Below, piece by piece: positions 34,066-42,474 of a DNA stretch of 64,000 nt (its first letter is position 1; each line of letters starts with the position of its first letter). The stretch covers positions 1 through 64,000 of the forward strand of contig NZ_BMRV01000021.1 in assembly GCF_014648815.1 (NCBI RefSeq). Direction: 5' to 3'. The stretch is from Streptomyces flaveolus. GTDB taxonomy: Bacteria; Actinomycetota; Actinomycetes; Streptomycetales; Streptomycetaceae. Below the pieces are notes generated by a model. That model searched no databases, had not been told where the DNA came from, and was given only the letters and a program-made list of their open reading frames with translations. The position numbers were made by a program, and so were the translations under genes.

Positions 34066-35505
34066 TCAGTCCTCCCCGTCCGCCGCGCCCAGATCCGGCG
34101 GCGGCACAGGCGCCCCCGGCAGTCGCACCGTGACCGTCGTGCCGCCGCCCTCCGCCGGGGTCAGGGTCACCTCGCCGCCCGCCTGCTGGACCGTCCGGGC
34201 CACGATCGACAGGCCGAGGCCCGAGCCGGGCAGCGCGCGGGCCGACGGGGAGCGCCAGAAGCGGTCGAAGACGTGGGGGAGTTCCTCGGCGGGGATGCCG
34301 GGTCCGTGGTCGCGGACGGTGAGGACTCCGTCGGCGAGGCGTACGGCGACGGTGCCGCCGTCCGGGCTGAACTTCACCGCGTTGTCCAGGATGTTGACCA
34401 TCGCGCGCTCCAGGGCGGAGGGCTCCGCCCGTACGTACCAGGGCCGGACGTCGGCGGTGATCGTCAGCTCCGGTCCGCGCAGGCGGGCCCGGCGCAGCGC
34501 CGACTCGACGACGTCCTGCCAGGCGAGGATCTGCGTCCTGCCCGCGTGCTGGCCGGTGTCCGGGCGCGACAGCTCCTGGAGGTCGCCGATGAGCGCGGCG
34601 AGCTCCGTCATCTGCGCCTTCACGGAGGCGAGGAGCGCCTTGCGGTCGGCCTCGGGGATCGGGCGGCCGGTCTCCTCGCTGCGGGAGAGCAGCTCGATGT
34701 TGGTACGCAGGGAGGTGAGGGGCGTGCGGAGTTCGTGGCCGGCGTCGGCGATGAGCTGCTGCTGGAGGTCGCGGGAGCTGGCCAGGGAGGAGGTCATCGA
34801 GTTGAAGGAGCGGGACAGGCGGGCGATCTCGTCCTCGCTGTCGTCCTCCACGGGGATGCGGACGTTCAGGTCCTCGGTCCGGGCGACGTGCTCGACGGCC
34901 TGGGCCAGGTCGTCCACCGGACGCAGCCCGGCGCGGGCGACGGCGGCTCCGGCGGCCCCGGCGCCGACGACGCCGATGCCGGAGACGAGCAGGAGGACCC
35001 AGACCAGCGAGGACAGCGGCTCGGTGACCTCCTTCACCGGTTTGGCGACGGACACGGCGATGCCCGGCTGCACCTGCTTGGTGAGCCGGTCGACGACCGG
35101 GCGGGTGTAGACGCGGACCGTGGTGCCCTCCGTGGTTCTGCCGGTGTGCAGCGTGCTCTCCGCCAGGCCGTCGGCGACGGCCACGTCCGCGTCCTGCACG
35201 CGCATCTCCTCGCTGCCCGGATCCACGCACGTGGAGCCGTCGGAGTAGAGGATCGTCACGATGGGGGCGTTGGGTGCCTGCGGCAGCTCCTGGGGATCGG
35301 CCGACCGGCAGTTGGCCAGCATGCTCTGCAGAAGCTGGCTGGAGACCTGCTCACCGCGCAGTTGGTCGTCCAGCTGGTGGTACAGCTGGTTGCGGACCAC
35401 GAACCAGCACGTCACCGAGACCGCCGCCACCGCGAACGCCACCGCCGCCGCGACCAGCAGCGCCAGGCGGGAGCGCAGGGGCAGGGTGCGGAACCGCTTG
35501 ATCAC
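34066..35505 (-). CDS. Envelope-stress sensor histidine kinase (CssS/MprB-like)
   Basis: 479 residues. TM1 (LALLVAAAVAFAVAAVSVTCWFV) and TM2 (LVWVLLLVSGIGVVGAGAAGAA) flank an extracytoplasmic sensor of ~120 residues with two cysteines. HAMP follows, then HisKA with the phospho-His in DAGHELRTPLTSLRT, and HATPase_c with NILDNAVKFS, DHGPGIP and GSGLGLSIV. It is coupled by a 4-bp overlap to the OmpR-type regulator and followed upstream by an HtrA-like protease. From memory this matches the S. lividans CssRS pair (SCO4155/4156) that responds to secreted misfolded proteins. Confidence 0.92.
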   Translation of the reverse strand: MIKRFRTLPLRSRLALLVAAAVAFAVAAVSVTCWFVVRNQLYHQLDDQLRGEQVSSQLLQSMLANCRSADPQELPQAPNAPIVTILYSDGSTCVDPGSEEMRVQDADVAVADGLAESTLHTGRTTEGTTVRVYTRPVVDRLTKQVQPGIAVSVAKPVKEVTEPLSSLVWVLLLVSGIGVVGAGAAGAAVARAGLRPVDDLAQAVEHVARTEDLNVRIPVEDDSEDEIARLSRSFNSMTSSLASSRDLQQQLIADAGHELRTPLTSLRTNIELLSRSEETGRPIPEADRKALLASVKAQMTELAALIGDLQELSRPDTGQHAGRTQILAWQDVVESALRRARLRGPELTITADVRPWYVRAEPSALERAMVNILDNAVKFSPDGGTVAVRLADGVLTVRDHGPGIPAEELPHVFDRFWRSPSARALPGSGLGLSIVARTVQQAGGEVTLTPAEGGGTTVTVRLPGAPVPPPDLGAADGED

Positions 35506-36242
35506 TCCGCGCCGCCCTGCCGCAGGACGTAGCCGACGCCGCGGACCGTGTGGACGAGGCGCGGTTCGCCGCCCGCCTCGGTCTTGCGGCGCAGGTACAT
35601 GACGTACACGTCGAGGGAGTTGGACGACGGCTCGAAGTCGAAGCCCCAGACCGCCTTCAGGATCTGCTCCCGGGTGAGGACCTGGCGCGGGTGCGCCATG
35701 AACATCTCGAGGAGGGTGAATTCCGTGCGGGTCAGCTCCACCGGCCGCCCGGCCCGCGTGACCTCCCGCGTCGCCAGGTCCATGGTCAGGTCGGCGAAGC
35801 TGAGGGTGTCGTCGTTGCCGGCGGTGGCCTCGAGCGCCGCCGCGTAGGAGCTGCGGCGCAGCAGCGCGCGGATGCGGGCGAAGAGTTCGTCCAGCTCGAA
35901 GGGCTTGACCAGGTAGTCGTCGGCACCGGCGTCCAGGCCGGTCACCCGGTCGCCGACCGTGTCGCGGGCCGTCAGCATGAGGATCGGGGTGGTGTCGCCC
36001 GCGCCGCGGATCCGGCGGGCGGCGGTCAGGCCGTCCATGCGGGGCATCTGGATGTCGAGGACGACGAGGTCGGGCCGGTACGCCGCCGCCTTCTCCAGGG
36101 CGTCGGCGCCGTCGACGGCGACCTCGGTGCCGTACCCCTCGAAGGCGAGGCTGCGCTGGAGGGCTTCGCGGACCGCCGGCTCGTCGTCGACGATCAGGAT
36201 GCGCTGGGTGTCACGGTCGCGGTCGCCTTCTGCGGGACTCAT
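35502..36242 (-). CDS. OmpR/PhoB-family response regulator (CssR/MprA-like)
   Basis: 246 residues. The receiver domain (about 14-125) has DDE, the phospho-acceptor in VVLDIQMPRMDG, the switch T in MLTARD and K in YLVKPFELDELFAR. The winged-helix domain (about 150-243) contains ELTRTEFTLLEMFM, TREQILKAVWGFDFEPSSN and VHTVRGVGYVL. It is the partner of the adjacent kinase (stop/start overlap). The likely target is the HtrA-like protease gene about 330 bp upstream, plus other htrA genes elsewhere. ATG 36242 is chosen as the first ATG of the frame. Confidence 0.93.
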   Translation of the reverse strand: MSPAEGDRDRDTQRILIVDDEPAVREALQRSLAFEGYGTEVAVDGADALEKAAAYRPDLVVLDIQMPRMDGLTAARRIRGAGDTTPILMLTARDTVGDRVTGLDAGADDYLVKPFELDELFARIRALLRRSSYAAALEATAGNDDTLSFADLTMDLATREVTRAGRPVELTRTEFTLLEMFMAHPRQVLTREQILKAVWGFDFEPSSNSLDVYVMYLRRKTEAGGEPRLVHTVRGVGYVLRQGGAE

Positions 36243-36363
36243 GGGCTCGGGTTCCTCGGGTGCGGTGGGTAGGGGCTGCCAACGCCTTCAGCGTCGCACG
36301 TCCGAGTCGGCCCGTGCGGTGCCGCAGGCCGGGGCCGGCGCCCTGCGGCGCGGTGCGTGCGGG

Positions 36364-36549
36364 TCATCCCCGTACGGCGCGGCGACGGTGTGCCGCGGTG
36401 CGGGCGGCGGCGCGAGTGGCGGCGCGGGCCGACACCTCCGGCGCCCGGGGCACCGGAGGGTGCAGTGCGGAGGCGACCTCCAGGGCGAGGACGACTCCGG
36501 CCGGGCCGCCGTCGATGGACGTCGCGGCGTGCGCGATCCGCTGGATCAT
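36364..36549 (-). CDS. Small hypothetical protein between protease and response regulator
   Basis: 61 residues from ATG 36549. AAGGAG lies 11 nt before the start. The N-terminal half (MIQRIAHAATSIDGG, then PAGVVLALEVASAL) looks like a real polypeptide; the C-terminal half is Ala/Arg-rich (ATRAAARTAAHRRRAVRG) and could be noise. It would be co-transcribed from the protease gene toward the response regulator. Function unknown; the alternative is non-coding spacer. Confidence 0.45.
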   Translation of the reverse strand: MIQRIAHAATSIDGGPAGVVLALEVASALHPPVPRAPEVSARAATRAAARTAAHRRRAVRG

Positions 36550-36569
36550 GGCGTGCTGCGCTCCTTCGC

Positions 36570-37667
36570 TCAGCCGTCCGCGCCCGCCCGCAGCGTGGCC
36601 AGGTCCGCCTTGACGGTGTTGATCGGGATGGCGAAGCCGAGACCGACGCTGCCCGCGTCCGCCGACGAGGACGAACCGGCCGCCGAGTACATCGCGGAGT
36701 TGATGCCGACGATGTTGCCGTTCATGTCGATCAGCGCGCCGCCGGAGTTGCCCGGGTTGAGGGAGGCGTCCGTCTGGATCGCCTTGTACGTCGTCGTGGA
36801 CGAGCCGGTGTCGCCGTTGAACTGCTGGCCGCCGAACTCGAACGGCCACTGGCCGCCCTGCCGCTGCTGCTCCTGCTGCTGTCCCTCGTCCGCCGACACG
36901 GTCACGTCACGGTTCAGGGCCGAGACGATGCCGCTGGTCACGGTGCCGGTCAGGCCCTCGGGGGAGCCGATCGCGACGACCTGGTCGCCGACCTGGACGC
37001 CGTCGGAGTCACCGAGGGTGGCGGTCTTCAGACCGGAGGCGTTCTCCAGCTTGATCAGCGCCAGGTCCTTCTTGCTGTCGGTGCCGACGACCTGCGCGCT
37101 GTACTGCTTGCCGTCGCTGGTCGTCACCTTGATCGACGAGGCGCCGGACACGACGTGGTTGTTGGTGATGATCTCGCCGTCACCGGTGATGATCACGCCG
37201 GAGCCGGTGGAGGAGCCGGCGTTGGAGGCGGCGCTGATCTCGACGATGCTCGGGCTGACCGCCCGGGCCACACCGGCGACCGTGCCCTTCTGGCTGGAGG
37301 GCACCACGGTGGTGCTGGTGGAGCTGGAGGCGACGGTGTCGCCGCCGGTCAGCTCCTGGATGCCGAAGGCGGTGCCGCCGCCGACGGCCGCCGCGACGAT
37401 CGCCACGGCGGCGAGCAGGGCGACCGGACCGCGCCGGGTCCGCCTGCGGGGCGACGGGGCGGGCTCACCCGGCACCGCGGCCATCGGAGGGTGGGGCGGC
37501 TGGGCCGGCGGAGGCGGCCACTCCGGGTTCACGGGGCTCGCGTGGCTCTCCGGGCTCGCGTGGCTCTCCGGCGAGGAGGCGTGCTGCTGGGCGCCCTCAT
37601 AGGGGGTCACGTACGGATGCGCGTTCTCGTACTCGCCGCTGCGGCGGAAGCTCTCGGTCATGTCCAT
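36570..37667 (-). CDS. Membrane-anchored HtrA/DegP-like S1C serine protease without PDZ
   Basis: 365 residues. A Pro-rich cytosolic N-terminus (about 1-75) is followed by a single membrane helix (GPVALLAAVAIVAAAVGGGTAF) and an extracytoplasmic trypsin-like domain with catalytic His in IITNNHVVSG, Asp in KKDLALIKLENA and Ser in NPGNSGGALIDMNG. No PDZ domain follows, so the protein stops right after the protease fold, unlike DegP or HtrA2. It probably degrades misfolded secreted proteins and is likely regulated by the adjacent two-component pair. A direct 18-bp duplication in the 5' part gives the repeated SPESHA motif. Confidence 0.9.
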   Translation of the reverse strand: MDMTESFRRSGEYENAHPYVTPYEGAQQHASSPESHASPESHASPVNPEWPPPPAQPPHPPMAAVPGEPAPSPRRRTRRGPVALLAAVAIVAAAVGGGTAFGIQELTGGDTVASSSTSTTVVPSSQKGTVAGVARAVSPSIVEISAASNAGSSTGSGVIITGDGEIITNNHVVSGASSIKVTTSDGKQYSAQVVGTDSKKDLALIKLENASGLKTATLGDSDGVQVGDQVVAIGSPEGLTGTVTSGIVSALNRDVTVSADEGQQQEQQRQGGQWPFEFGGQQFNGDTGSSTTTYKAIQTDASLNPGNSGGALIDMNGNIVGINSAMYSAAGSSSSADAGSVGLGFAIPINTVKADLATLRAGADG

Positions 37668-37772
37668 GAGCTTCGCGCCCGCGGATGAGAGCTTCCTGAG
37701 TCCCGCCTGAGAAGCCCGGCAGAACCTCGTATGCCCGATATAAAGGCACCCGGCTCCAGTGACCGCCGGAGG

Positions 37773-38795
37773 CTACTCGCAGCCGCAGGAGCGCCGTACC
37801 ACCAGCCGCGACGGGAACACCTTCAGCCGCTCCCGCCGCGAGCCCGCGACCCGCAGCCCGTCGTCCAGGACCAGGTCGACGGCGGACCGCGCCATCGCCG
37901 ACCGGTCGGAGGCGACCGTCGTCAGCGGCGGGTCGGCCAGGTCCGCCTCCTTGATGTCGTCGAAGCCGGCCACCGCCAGCTCGCCGGGGACGTCGATGCG
38001 CAGCTCACGGGCCGCGCGCAGCAGGCCGATCGCCTGGTCGTCGGTGGAGCAGAAGACCGCGGGCGGGCGGCGCGGCCCGGCGAGGACCTCCAGGGCCACC
38101 TTGTACGCGTCGTAGCGGTTGTACGGCGCCTCGAAGAGCCGGCCCTCGGTGGAGAGCCCGGCCTCCTTCATCGCCCGCTTCCAGCCCTCGACGTGGTCGG
38201 AGACCGGGTCGCCGACGGACGGGGTGTCGGCGGTGCCGCCCATACAGGCCACGTACTCGTACCCGTGTTCCAGCAGGTGGCGCACCGCGAGCTGGGCGCC
38301 GCCCAGGTCGTCGGTGACGACGGCGACGTCGTCGATGGCCTCGGGACGCTCGTGCAGCAGCACGACCCGGGCGTCCCACGCCTCGATCTCGGCGGCGGCC
38401 AGGTCGTTCAGGGCGTGGCTCACCAGGATCAGGCCGGAGACCCGCATGCCGAGGAAGGCACGCAGGTAGTGGACCTCGCGCTCGCCGACGTAGTCGGTGT
38501 TGCCGACGAGGACCATCTTCCCGCGCTCGGACGCGGCCTGTTCGACGGCGTGGGCCATCTCCCCGAAGAAGGGCTGGCGGGCGTCCGGGATGATCAGGCC
38601 TATCAGGTCCGTGCGCCGAGACGCCATGGCCTGGGCGACCCGGTCGGGCCGGTACCCCAGCTCCTTGATCGCGGCGAGGACACGCTCGCGCGTGGCCGGG
38701 GCGACCGGCCGGGGTCCGTTGTTGATGACATAGCTGACGACGGCGGTCGAAGTCCCCGCCAGTCGCGCCACATCATCCCGAGTCACCTTGGCCAC
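37773..38795 (-). CDS. LacI-family transcriptional regulator
   Basis: 340 residues. The N-terminal LacI HTH is VTRDDVARLAGTSTAVVSYV with hinge helix (RPDRVAQAMAS), then a periplasmic-binding-protein-like effector domain (LIGLIIPDARQPFFGEM, FCSTDDQAIGLL, VAGFDDIKEADLADPPLTTV). It ends in a C-terminal SCGCE. The effector is probably a sugar; no transporter lies nearby, so it likely acts in trans. GTG 38795 has TAGACT (38802-38807, minus strand) 6 nt before it, indicating a leaderless mRNA. Confidence 0.9.
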   Translation of the reverse strand: MAKVTRDDVARLAGTSTAVVSYVINNGPRPVAPATRERVLAAIKELGYRPDRVAQAMASRRTDLIGLIIPDARQPFFGEMAHAVEQAASERGKMVLVGNTDYVGEREVHYLRAFLGMRVSGLILVSHALNDLAAAEIEAWDARVVLLHERPEAIDDVAVVTDDLGGAQLAVRHLLEHGYEYVACMGGTADTPSVGDPVSDHVEGWKRAMKEAGLSTEGRLFEAPYNRYDAYKVALEVLAGPRRPPAVFCSTDDQAIGLLRAARELRIDVPGELAVAGFDDIKEADLADPPLTTVASDRSAMARSAVDLVLDDGLRVAGSRRERLKVFPSRLVVRRSCGCE

Positions 38796-38863
38796 GCGCG
38801 GAGTCTACGCGGATGGACCGGCTCCGGGCAGGGCGTATCAGCCCTCGGTCCGCCCGGTGACGC

Positions 38864-39637
38864 TCAGGCCTCGGCCGCGGCGGGCGCAGCCTCCGCGGCG
38901 TCCGCCTCGGCCGTGGACCCCGTCTTCGCTTTGGGCTCCTCCGCGGCCCGCTCCTTCTTCTCCGGTTTCTCGGGCGTGACGAAGCGGTAGCCGACGTTGC
39001 GGACGGTGCCGATCAGCGACTCGTGCTCGGGGCCGAGCTTGGCGCGCAGCCGCCGTACGTGCACGTCGACGGTGCGGGTGCCGCCGAAGTAGTCGTAGCC
39101 CCACACCTCCTGGAGCAGCTGGGCGCGGGTGAAGACCCGGCCCGGGTGCTGGGCGAGGTACTTCAGCAGCTCGAACTCCTTGAACGTCAGGTCCAGGACC
39201 CGGCCCTTGAGCTTGGCGGAGTACGTCGCCTCGTCCACCGACAGGTCACCGTTGCGGATCTCCATGGGGGAGTCGTCGCCGACGATCTGCTGGCGGCCCA
39301 TGGCCAGCCGCAGCCGGGCCTCGACCTCCGCCGGACCTGCGGTGTCCAGCAGCACGTCGTCGATGCCCCAGTCGGCGGTGACGGCGGCCAGGCCGCCCTC
39401 GGTGACGACGAGGATCAGCGGACAGCCGAGGCCCGTGGAGCGCAGGAGCTGGCACAGGCTGCGCACCTGGGGGAGATCGCGGCGCCCGTCGACGAGGATG
39501 ACGTCGGCGCCGGGGGTGTCGACGAGAGCGGGCCCCTCCGCCGGGGCCACGCGGACGTTGTGCAGCAGCAGGCCGAGGGCGGGAAGCACCTCCGTCGACG
39601 GCTGGAGGGCGTTGGTCAGGAGCAGCAGAGAACTCAT
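38864..39637 (-). CDS. glnR: Global nitrogen regulator GlnR
   Basis: 257 residues. An atypical receiver domain (about 1-110) retains D50 in VILVDGRRDLP, but the surrounding acidic pocket is incomplete and there is no partner kinase nearby. A PhoB-type winged helix follows (about 125-225): LTFKEFELLKYLAQHPGRVF, RAQLLQEVWGYDYFGGTRTV and VRRLRAKLGPEHE. A Lys/Glu/Ala-rich tail ends it. It matches streptomycete GlnR (SCO4159), the activator of glnA, glnII, amtB and repressor of others under nitrogen limitation. A tandem PHO-box-like repeat about 150 bp upstream fits the known PhoP repression of glnR. Confidence 0.97.
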   Translation of the reverse strand: MSSLLLLTNALQPSTEVLPALGLLLHNVRVAPAEGPALVDTPGADVILVDGRRDLPQVRSLCQLLRSTGLGCPLILVVTEGGLAAVTADWGIDDVLLDTAGPAEVEARLRLAMGRQQIVGDDSPMEIRNGDLSVDEATYSAKLKGRVLDLTFKEFELLKYLAQHPGRVFTRAQLLQEVWGYDYFGGTRTVDVHVRRLRAKLGPEHESLIGTVRNVGYRFVTPEKPEKKERAAEEPKAKTGSTAEADAAEAAPAAAEA

Positions 39638-39786
39638 CGCGCCCCACCTGCCTGGGTCGTCTTACGGTCGTGCACGGTTCGCTCGCCCATAACGTCTGGT
39701 TCCTCCTCGGTCCCTGCGAGGACGTTTACGGCACTGCTTCGTACGGTGCGGACCCCGCGCCCGTGGAGTCCGCTGCGAGTCCGGGA

Positions 39787-39806
39787 GGTGAACGCTGGTG
39801 AACGCT
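39787..39806 (-). promoter_or_regulatory. Tandem PHO-box-like repeat upstream of glnR
   Basis: A perfect 10-bp tandem duplication; on the glnR strand each unit reads AGCGTTCACC, containing the GTTCACC core of PhoP repeats. It lies 150-170 bp before the glnR start. PhoP is reported to repress glnR in S. coelicolor (recalled). The period here is 10 rather than 11 bp. Confidence 0.5.
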
Positions 39807-39817
39807 CCCGAAAGCAC

Positions 39818-39850
39818 AAAAGGACCCGGGGGCTACGTCGCCCGAGTCCT
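39818..39850 (-). terminator. Hairpin with T tract upstream of glnR
   Basis: An imperfect 10-bp stem (AGGACCCGGG, 39821-39830, with CCCGAGTCCT, 39841-39850, one mismatch) is followed on the minus strand by TTTTGTG. It could stop antisense transcription coming from the hydrolase side before it reaches glnR, or act in a long glnR leader. Confidence 0.4.
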
Positions 39851-39871
39851 CTGCCCAGCAGAATAGCCGAC

Positions 39872-40732
39872 ATGAGCGACGGTCGGGCAGGTCATGTGGC
39901 GCGTTCCACGATTCGTCCACATCCTGGGACGTCCCGGGGGACGGCGGGGCGGACGCCCCGCCGCACGCCCGCACGGACGTTTCTGCGCACGTCGGACGGG
40001 GTGCGCATCGACGCCGTGTACGACCCCGGTCCGGACCGGGGGGACGCCGCCGACCTGGTGTTCGTCGTCGCGCACGGGTTCACCGGCGACGCCGACCGCC
40101 CGCACGTGCGCCGGATCGCGGAGGCGTTCGCGCGCCGCGGGGCCGTCGTCACGTTCTCCTTCCGGGGTCACGGTGCCTCCGGCGGGCGTTCGACCGTCGG
40201 CGACCGGGAGGTGCTCGACCTCGCGGCGGCGGTGGCCTGGGCGCGCGGCTTCGGTCACGCGCGCGTCGTGACCGTGGGCTTCTCCATGGGCGGCTCGGTG
40301 GTGCTGCGGCACGCCGCTCTGTACGGCGACGACAGTGCCGCTCGCACGGACGCCGTCGTGTCGGTGAGCGCCCCCGCCCGCTGGTACTACCGGGGTACGG
40401 CCCCCATGCGCCGGCTGCACTGGCTGGTGATGCGGCCCGCCGGGCGGCTGGTCGGCCGCTACGGCCTGCGCACCCGTATCCACCACCGGGACTGGGACCC
40501 GGTGCCGCTGTCGCCGGTGGAGGCGGTGCCGCGCATCGCGCCGACGCCGCTGCTCCTCGTGCACGGCGACCGGGACGGCTACTTCCCCCTCGACCACCCC
40601 CGGATGCTGGCCGAGGCGGCCGGTGACCACGGCGAACTCTGGGTGGAGCCCGGCATGGGCCACGCCGAGCACGCCTCCGGTGAGGAGCTGCTGCGCAGGA
40701 TCGGCGACTGGGCCGTGGCGCGGGCGGGCTAG
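39872..40732 (+). CDS. Alpha/beta hydrolase
   Basis: 286 residues. The fold is shown by the oxyanion HG (VVAHGFTGDADRPHV), nucleophile elbow GFSMGGSV (Ser), acid Asp in LLVHGDRDGYFP and the terminal His in GMGHAEHAS. The first ~35 residues are Arg/Thr-rich and probably disordered; a GTG 24 bp further in is possible. Substrate unknown. It lies just before the MoaD/ThiS gene but shares no overlap with it. Confidence 0.88.
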   Translation: MSDGRAGHVARSTIRPHPGTSRGTAGRTPRRTPARTFLRTSDGVRIDAVYDPGPDRGDAADLVFVVAHGFTGDADRPHVRRIAEAFARRGAVVTFSFRGHGASGGRSTVGDREVLDLAAAVAWARGFGHARVVTVGFSMGGSVVLRHAALYGDDSAARTDAVVSVSAPARWYYRGTAPMRRLHWLVMRPAGRLVGRYGLRTRIHHRDWDPVPLSPVEAVPRIAPTPLLLVHGDRDGYFPLDHPRMLAEAAGDHGELWVEPGMGHAEHASGEELLRRIGDWAVARAG

Positions 40733-40794
40733 CCTGACGGTGTTCACCGCCGATCGGCACGGACGCCGATCGGCACCGGCGACGAAGGATCCAG

Positions 40795-41049
40795 ATGGCA
40801 AAGGTCACGGTGCGCTACTGGGCGGCCGCGAAGGCCGCGGCGGGAGTGGCCGAGGAGCCGCACGAGGCGGCCACGCTCGCCGACGCGCTCGACGCGGTGC
40901 GCGAGAGCCACCCCGGCGAACTCACGCGCGTGCTGCTGCGCTGCTCGTTCCTCGTCGACGGCGACCCCGTGGGCACGCGCGCGCACGAGACGGTACGGCT
41001 GGCCGACGGCGGCACGGTCGAGGTGCTCCCGCCGTTCGCGGGAGGGTGA
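40795..41049 (+). CDS. MoaD/ThiS-family sulfur carrier protein
   Basis: 84 residues, a ubiquitin-like fold ending in the diagnostic Gly-Gly (VEVLPPFAGG). The core reads VTVRYWAAAKAAAGVAEEPH and LLRCSFLVDGDPVGT. A C-terminal thiocarboxylate would donate sulfur in molybdopterin, thiamine or cysteine synthesis. Its relatives near a rhodanese and DsrE block suggest a general sulfur-relay role. ATG 40795 follows GAAGGA. Which MoeB-like activator serves it is not visible here. Confidence 0.9.
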   Translation: MAKVTVRYWAAAKAAAGVAEEPHEAATLADALDAVRESHPGELTRVLLRCSFLVDGDPVGTRAHETVRLADGGTVEVLPPFAGG

Positions 41050-41051
41050 CG

Positions 41052-42329
41052 ATGACCGACCAGCCGTATCACGGGCAGCAGCCGCATCAGCCGTACGAGG
41101 GACACGAGGGGTACGACGCCCCGGTGTGGCCCGGACAGCACCAGCAGGGCGAGCACACGCAGCAGTGGCAGGGCCAGACCTGGGAGACCCAGCTGCAACC
41201 GCCCGTCCCGGCGGAGGAGACGGCGTACCTGCCCCCGCAGGGGGACAGCGGGTACGGCGGTGGGTACGGCGGGCAGGCGTACGGATCGCAGCCGTACCAG
41301 CCGCAGCCACAGCAGTACCAGCCGCAGCCGCAGCAGCATCAGGCGCAGCCGTACCAGCCGCAGCAGTACCAAGCGCAGCCGCAGCCGCAAGCGCAGCAGT
41401 ACCAGCCGCAACCCCAGACGTACGCCCCCCAGGCTCAGCCCCAGCCGCAGCCCTACGCATCCGAGCCCCCCGCCCTCCCCACCGCCCCCGAGCCCTCGCC
41501 GGCCGCGCCGGCCGCGGCGGCCACCGCCTCCACCGACGCACCCGAGTACGGCCCGGCCACCCTCGCGGGCAACGCCCGGATCACCGACGCGCAGCGGGCC
41601 CGGGCCGAGGGGCGTTCGCCGATCATCGATCCCGGGATGCAGCCGGCCGCGCTCACCGCGCTGCTCGGACTGCTGCTGGCCGGTGCGGCCGCGGTCGGCA
41701 CGTACGCGCTGCTCGTCCCGCTGATCGTCCTCCAGGCCGTCACCGCGGCGGGCTGGTTCCGGCTGAACGGCATGTGGCCCGCCCGGCAGGGCATCGCGCT
41801 GGGCTTCGCGGGCGCGCTGGCCGCGGACGCGGCGATGCTGGTGTCGGACCGTTCCCCGGCGGCGCTCCTCGGCACGCTCGGCGTATGGGTGCTGCTGTCC
41901 CTGGTCCTGCAACTGCGGTCGCACGCCGACCCGGACGAGCGGATGTACGGCCTGATGGCGACCGTCGCCGCGGCGGCCCTGGCCGTCGTGGCGGGCGGCT
42001 ACCTCGCGGCCGACGCGGACGCGGTGACGGTCGGCGCGGTCGCCGTGGCGGTGGCCCTCGTGGCCCGCGCGCTGCCGCTGCCGACGCCCGTCTGCGTGGT
42101 CGTCGCGCTGCTCGCGGCGGCGGGTGCCGGGATCGCGGCCGGCGCGGTGACGGACATCGGCACGTCGGGTGCGCTGCTCGGCGCGGGCGCCGCGGTGTGC
42201 GCGCTGATCGGGCACCGGGTCGCGGCCTACGACTACCCGTCGCGGTTCGTGCACTTCACGGCGGGTGTGGCGCTGCCGCTGGCGGCCTCGGCACCGGCTG
42301 TGTACCTGCTCGGCCGCGCGCTCGGCTGA
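41052..42329 (+). CDS. Membrane protein with long Gln/Pro/Tyr repeat N-terminus
   Basis: 425 residues. Residues 1-150 are a low-complexity region of YQPQPQQ-like units (DNA 41280-41460), followed by an Ala/Pro linker and, from about 195, seven to eight hydrophobic helices (ALTALLGLLLAGAAAVGTYALL, LIVLQAVTAAGWF, LGTLGVWVLLSLVLQL, VAAAALAVVAGGYLA, VCVVVALLAAAGAGIAAGAV, FVHFTAGVALPLAASAPAVYLL). ATG 41052 lies 3 bp after the MoaD stop, so the genes are probably coupled. Family unrecognised; function unknown. The Q/P-rich tail could be a scaffold or phase-separating segment. Confidence 0.85.
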   Translation: MTDQPYHGQQPHQPYEGHEGYDAPVWPGQHQQGEHTQQWQGQTWETQLQPPVPAEETAYLPPQGDSGYGGGYGGQAYGSQPYQPQPQQYQPQPQQHQAQPYQPQQYQAQPQPQAQQYQPQPQTYAPQAQPQPQPYASEPPALPTAPEPSPAAPAAAATASTDAPEYGPATLAGNARITDAQRARAEGRSPIIDPGMQPAALTALLGLLLAGAAAVGTYALLVPLIVLQAVTAAGWFRLNGMWPARQGIALGFAGALAADAAMLVSDRSPAALLGTLGVWVLLSLVLQLRSHADPDERMYGLMATVAAAALAVVAGGYLAADADAVTVGAVAVAVALVARALPLPTPVCVVVALLAAAGAGIAAGAVTDIGTSGALLGAGAAVCALIGHRVAAYDYPSRFVHFTAGVALPLAASAPAVYLLGRALG

Positions 42330-42474
42330 GCAGTCCCCGGGGCCCGGACCCCGCCTGTCACAGGTGATCGACAAAAATCCGGCGGCCGGTGCCCATCGCG
42401 TTACGCTCGCGCTGGACGGCCGCCGGTCGTCGGGGGACCGCTGTCGTTGACGCCTACTGGTGGGGAACGCTCGC

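Noticed and set aside
41280..41460. Tandem repeat region considered as CRISPR or VNTR array
   Set aside because: Repeats are short CAGCCG-type codons for Gln/Pro in a coding region, irregular in length and without spacers.
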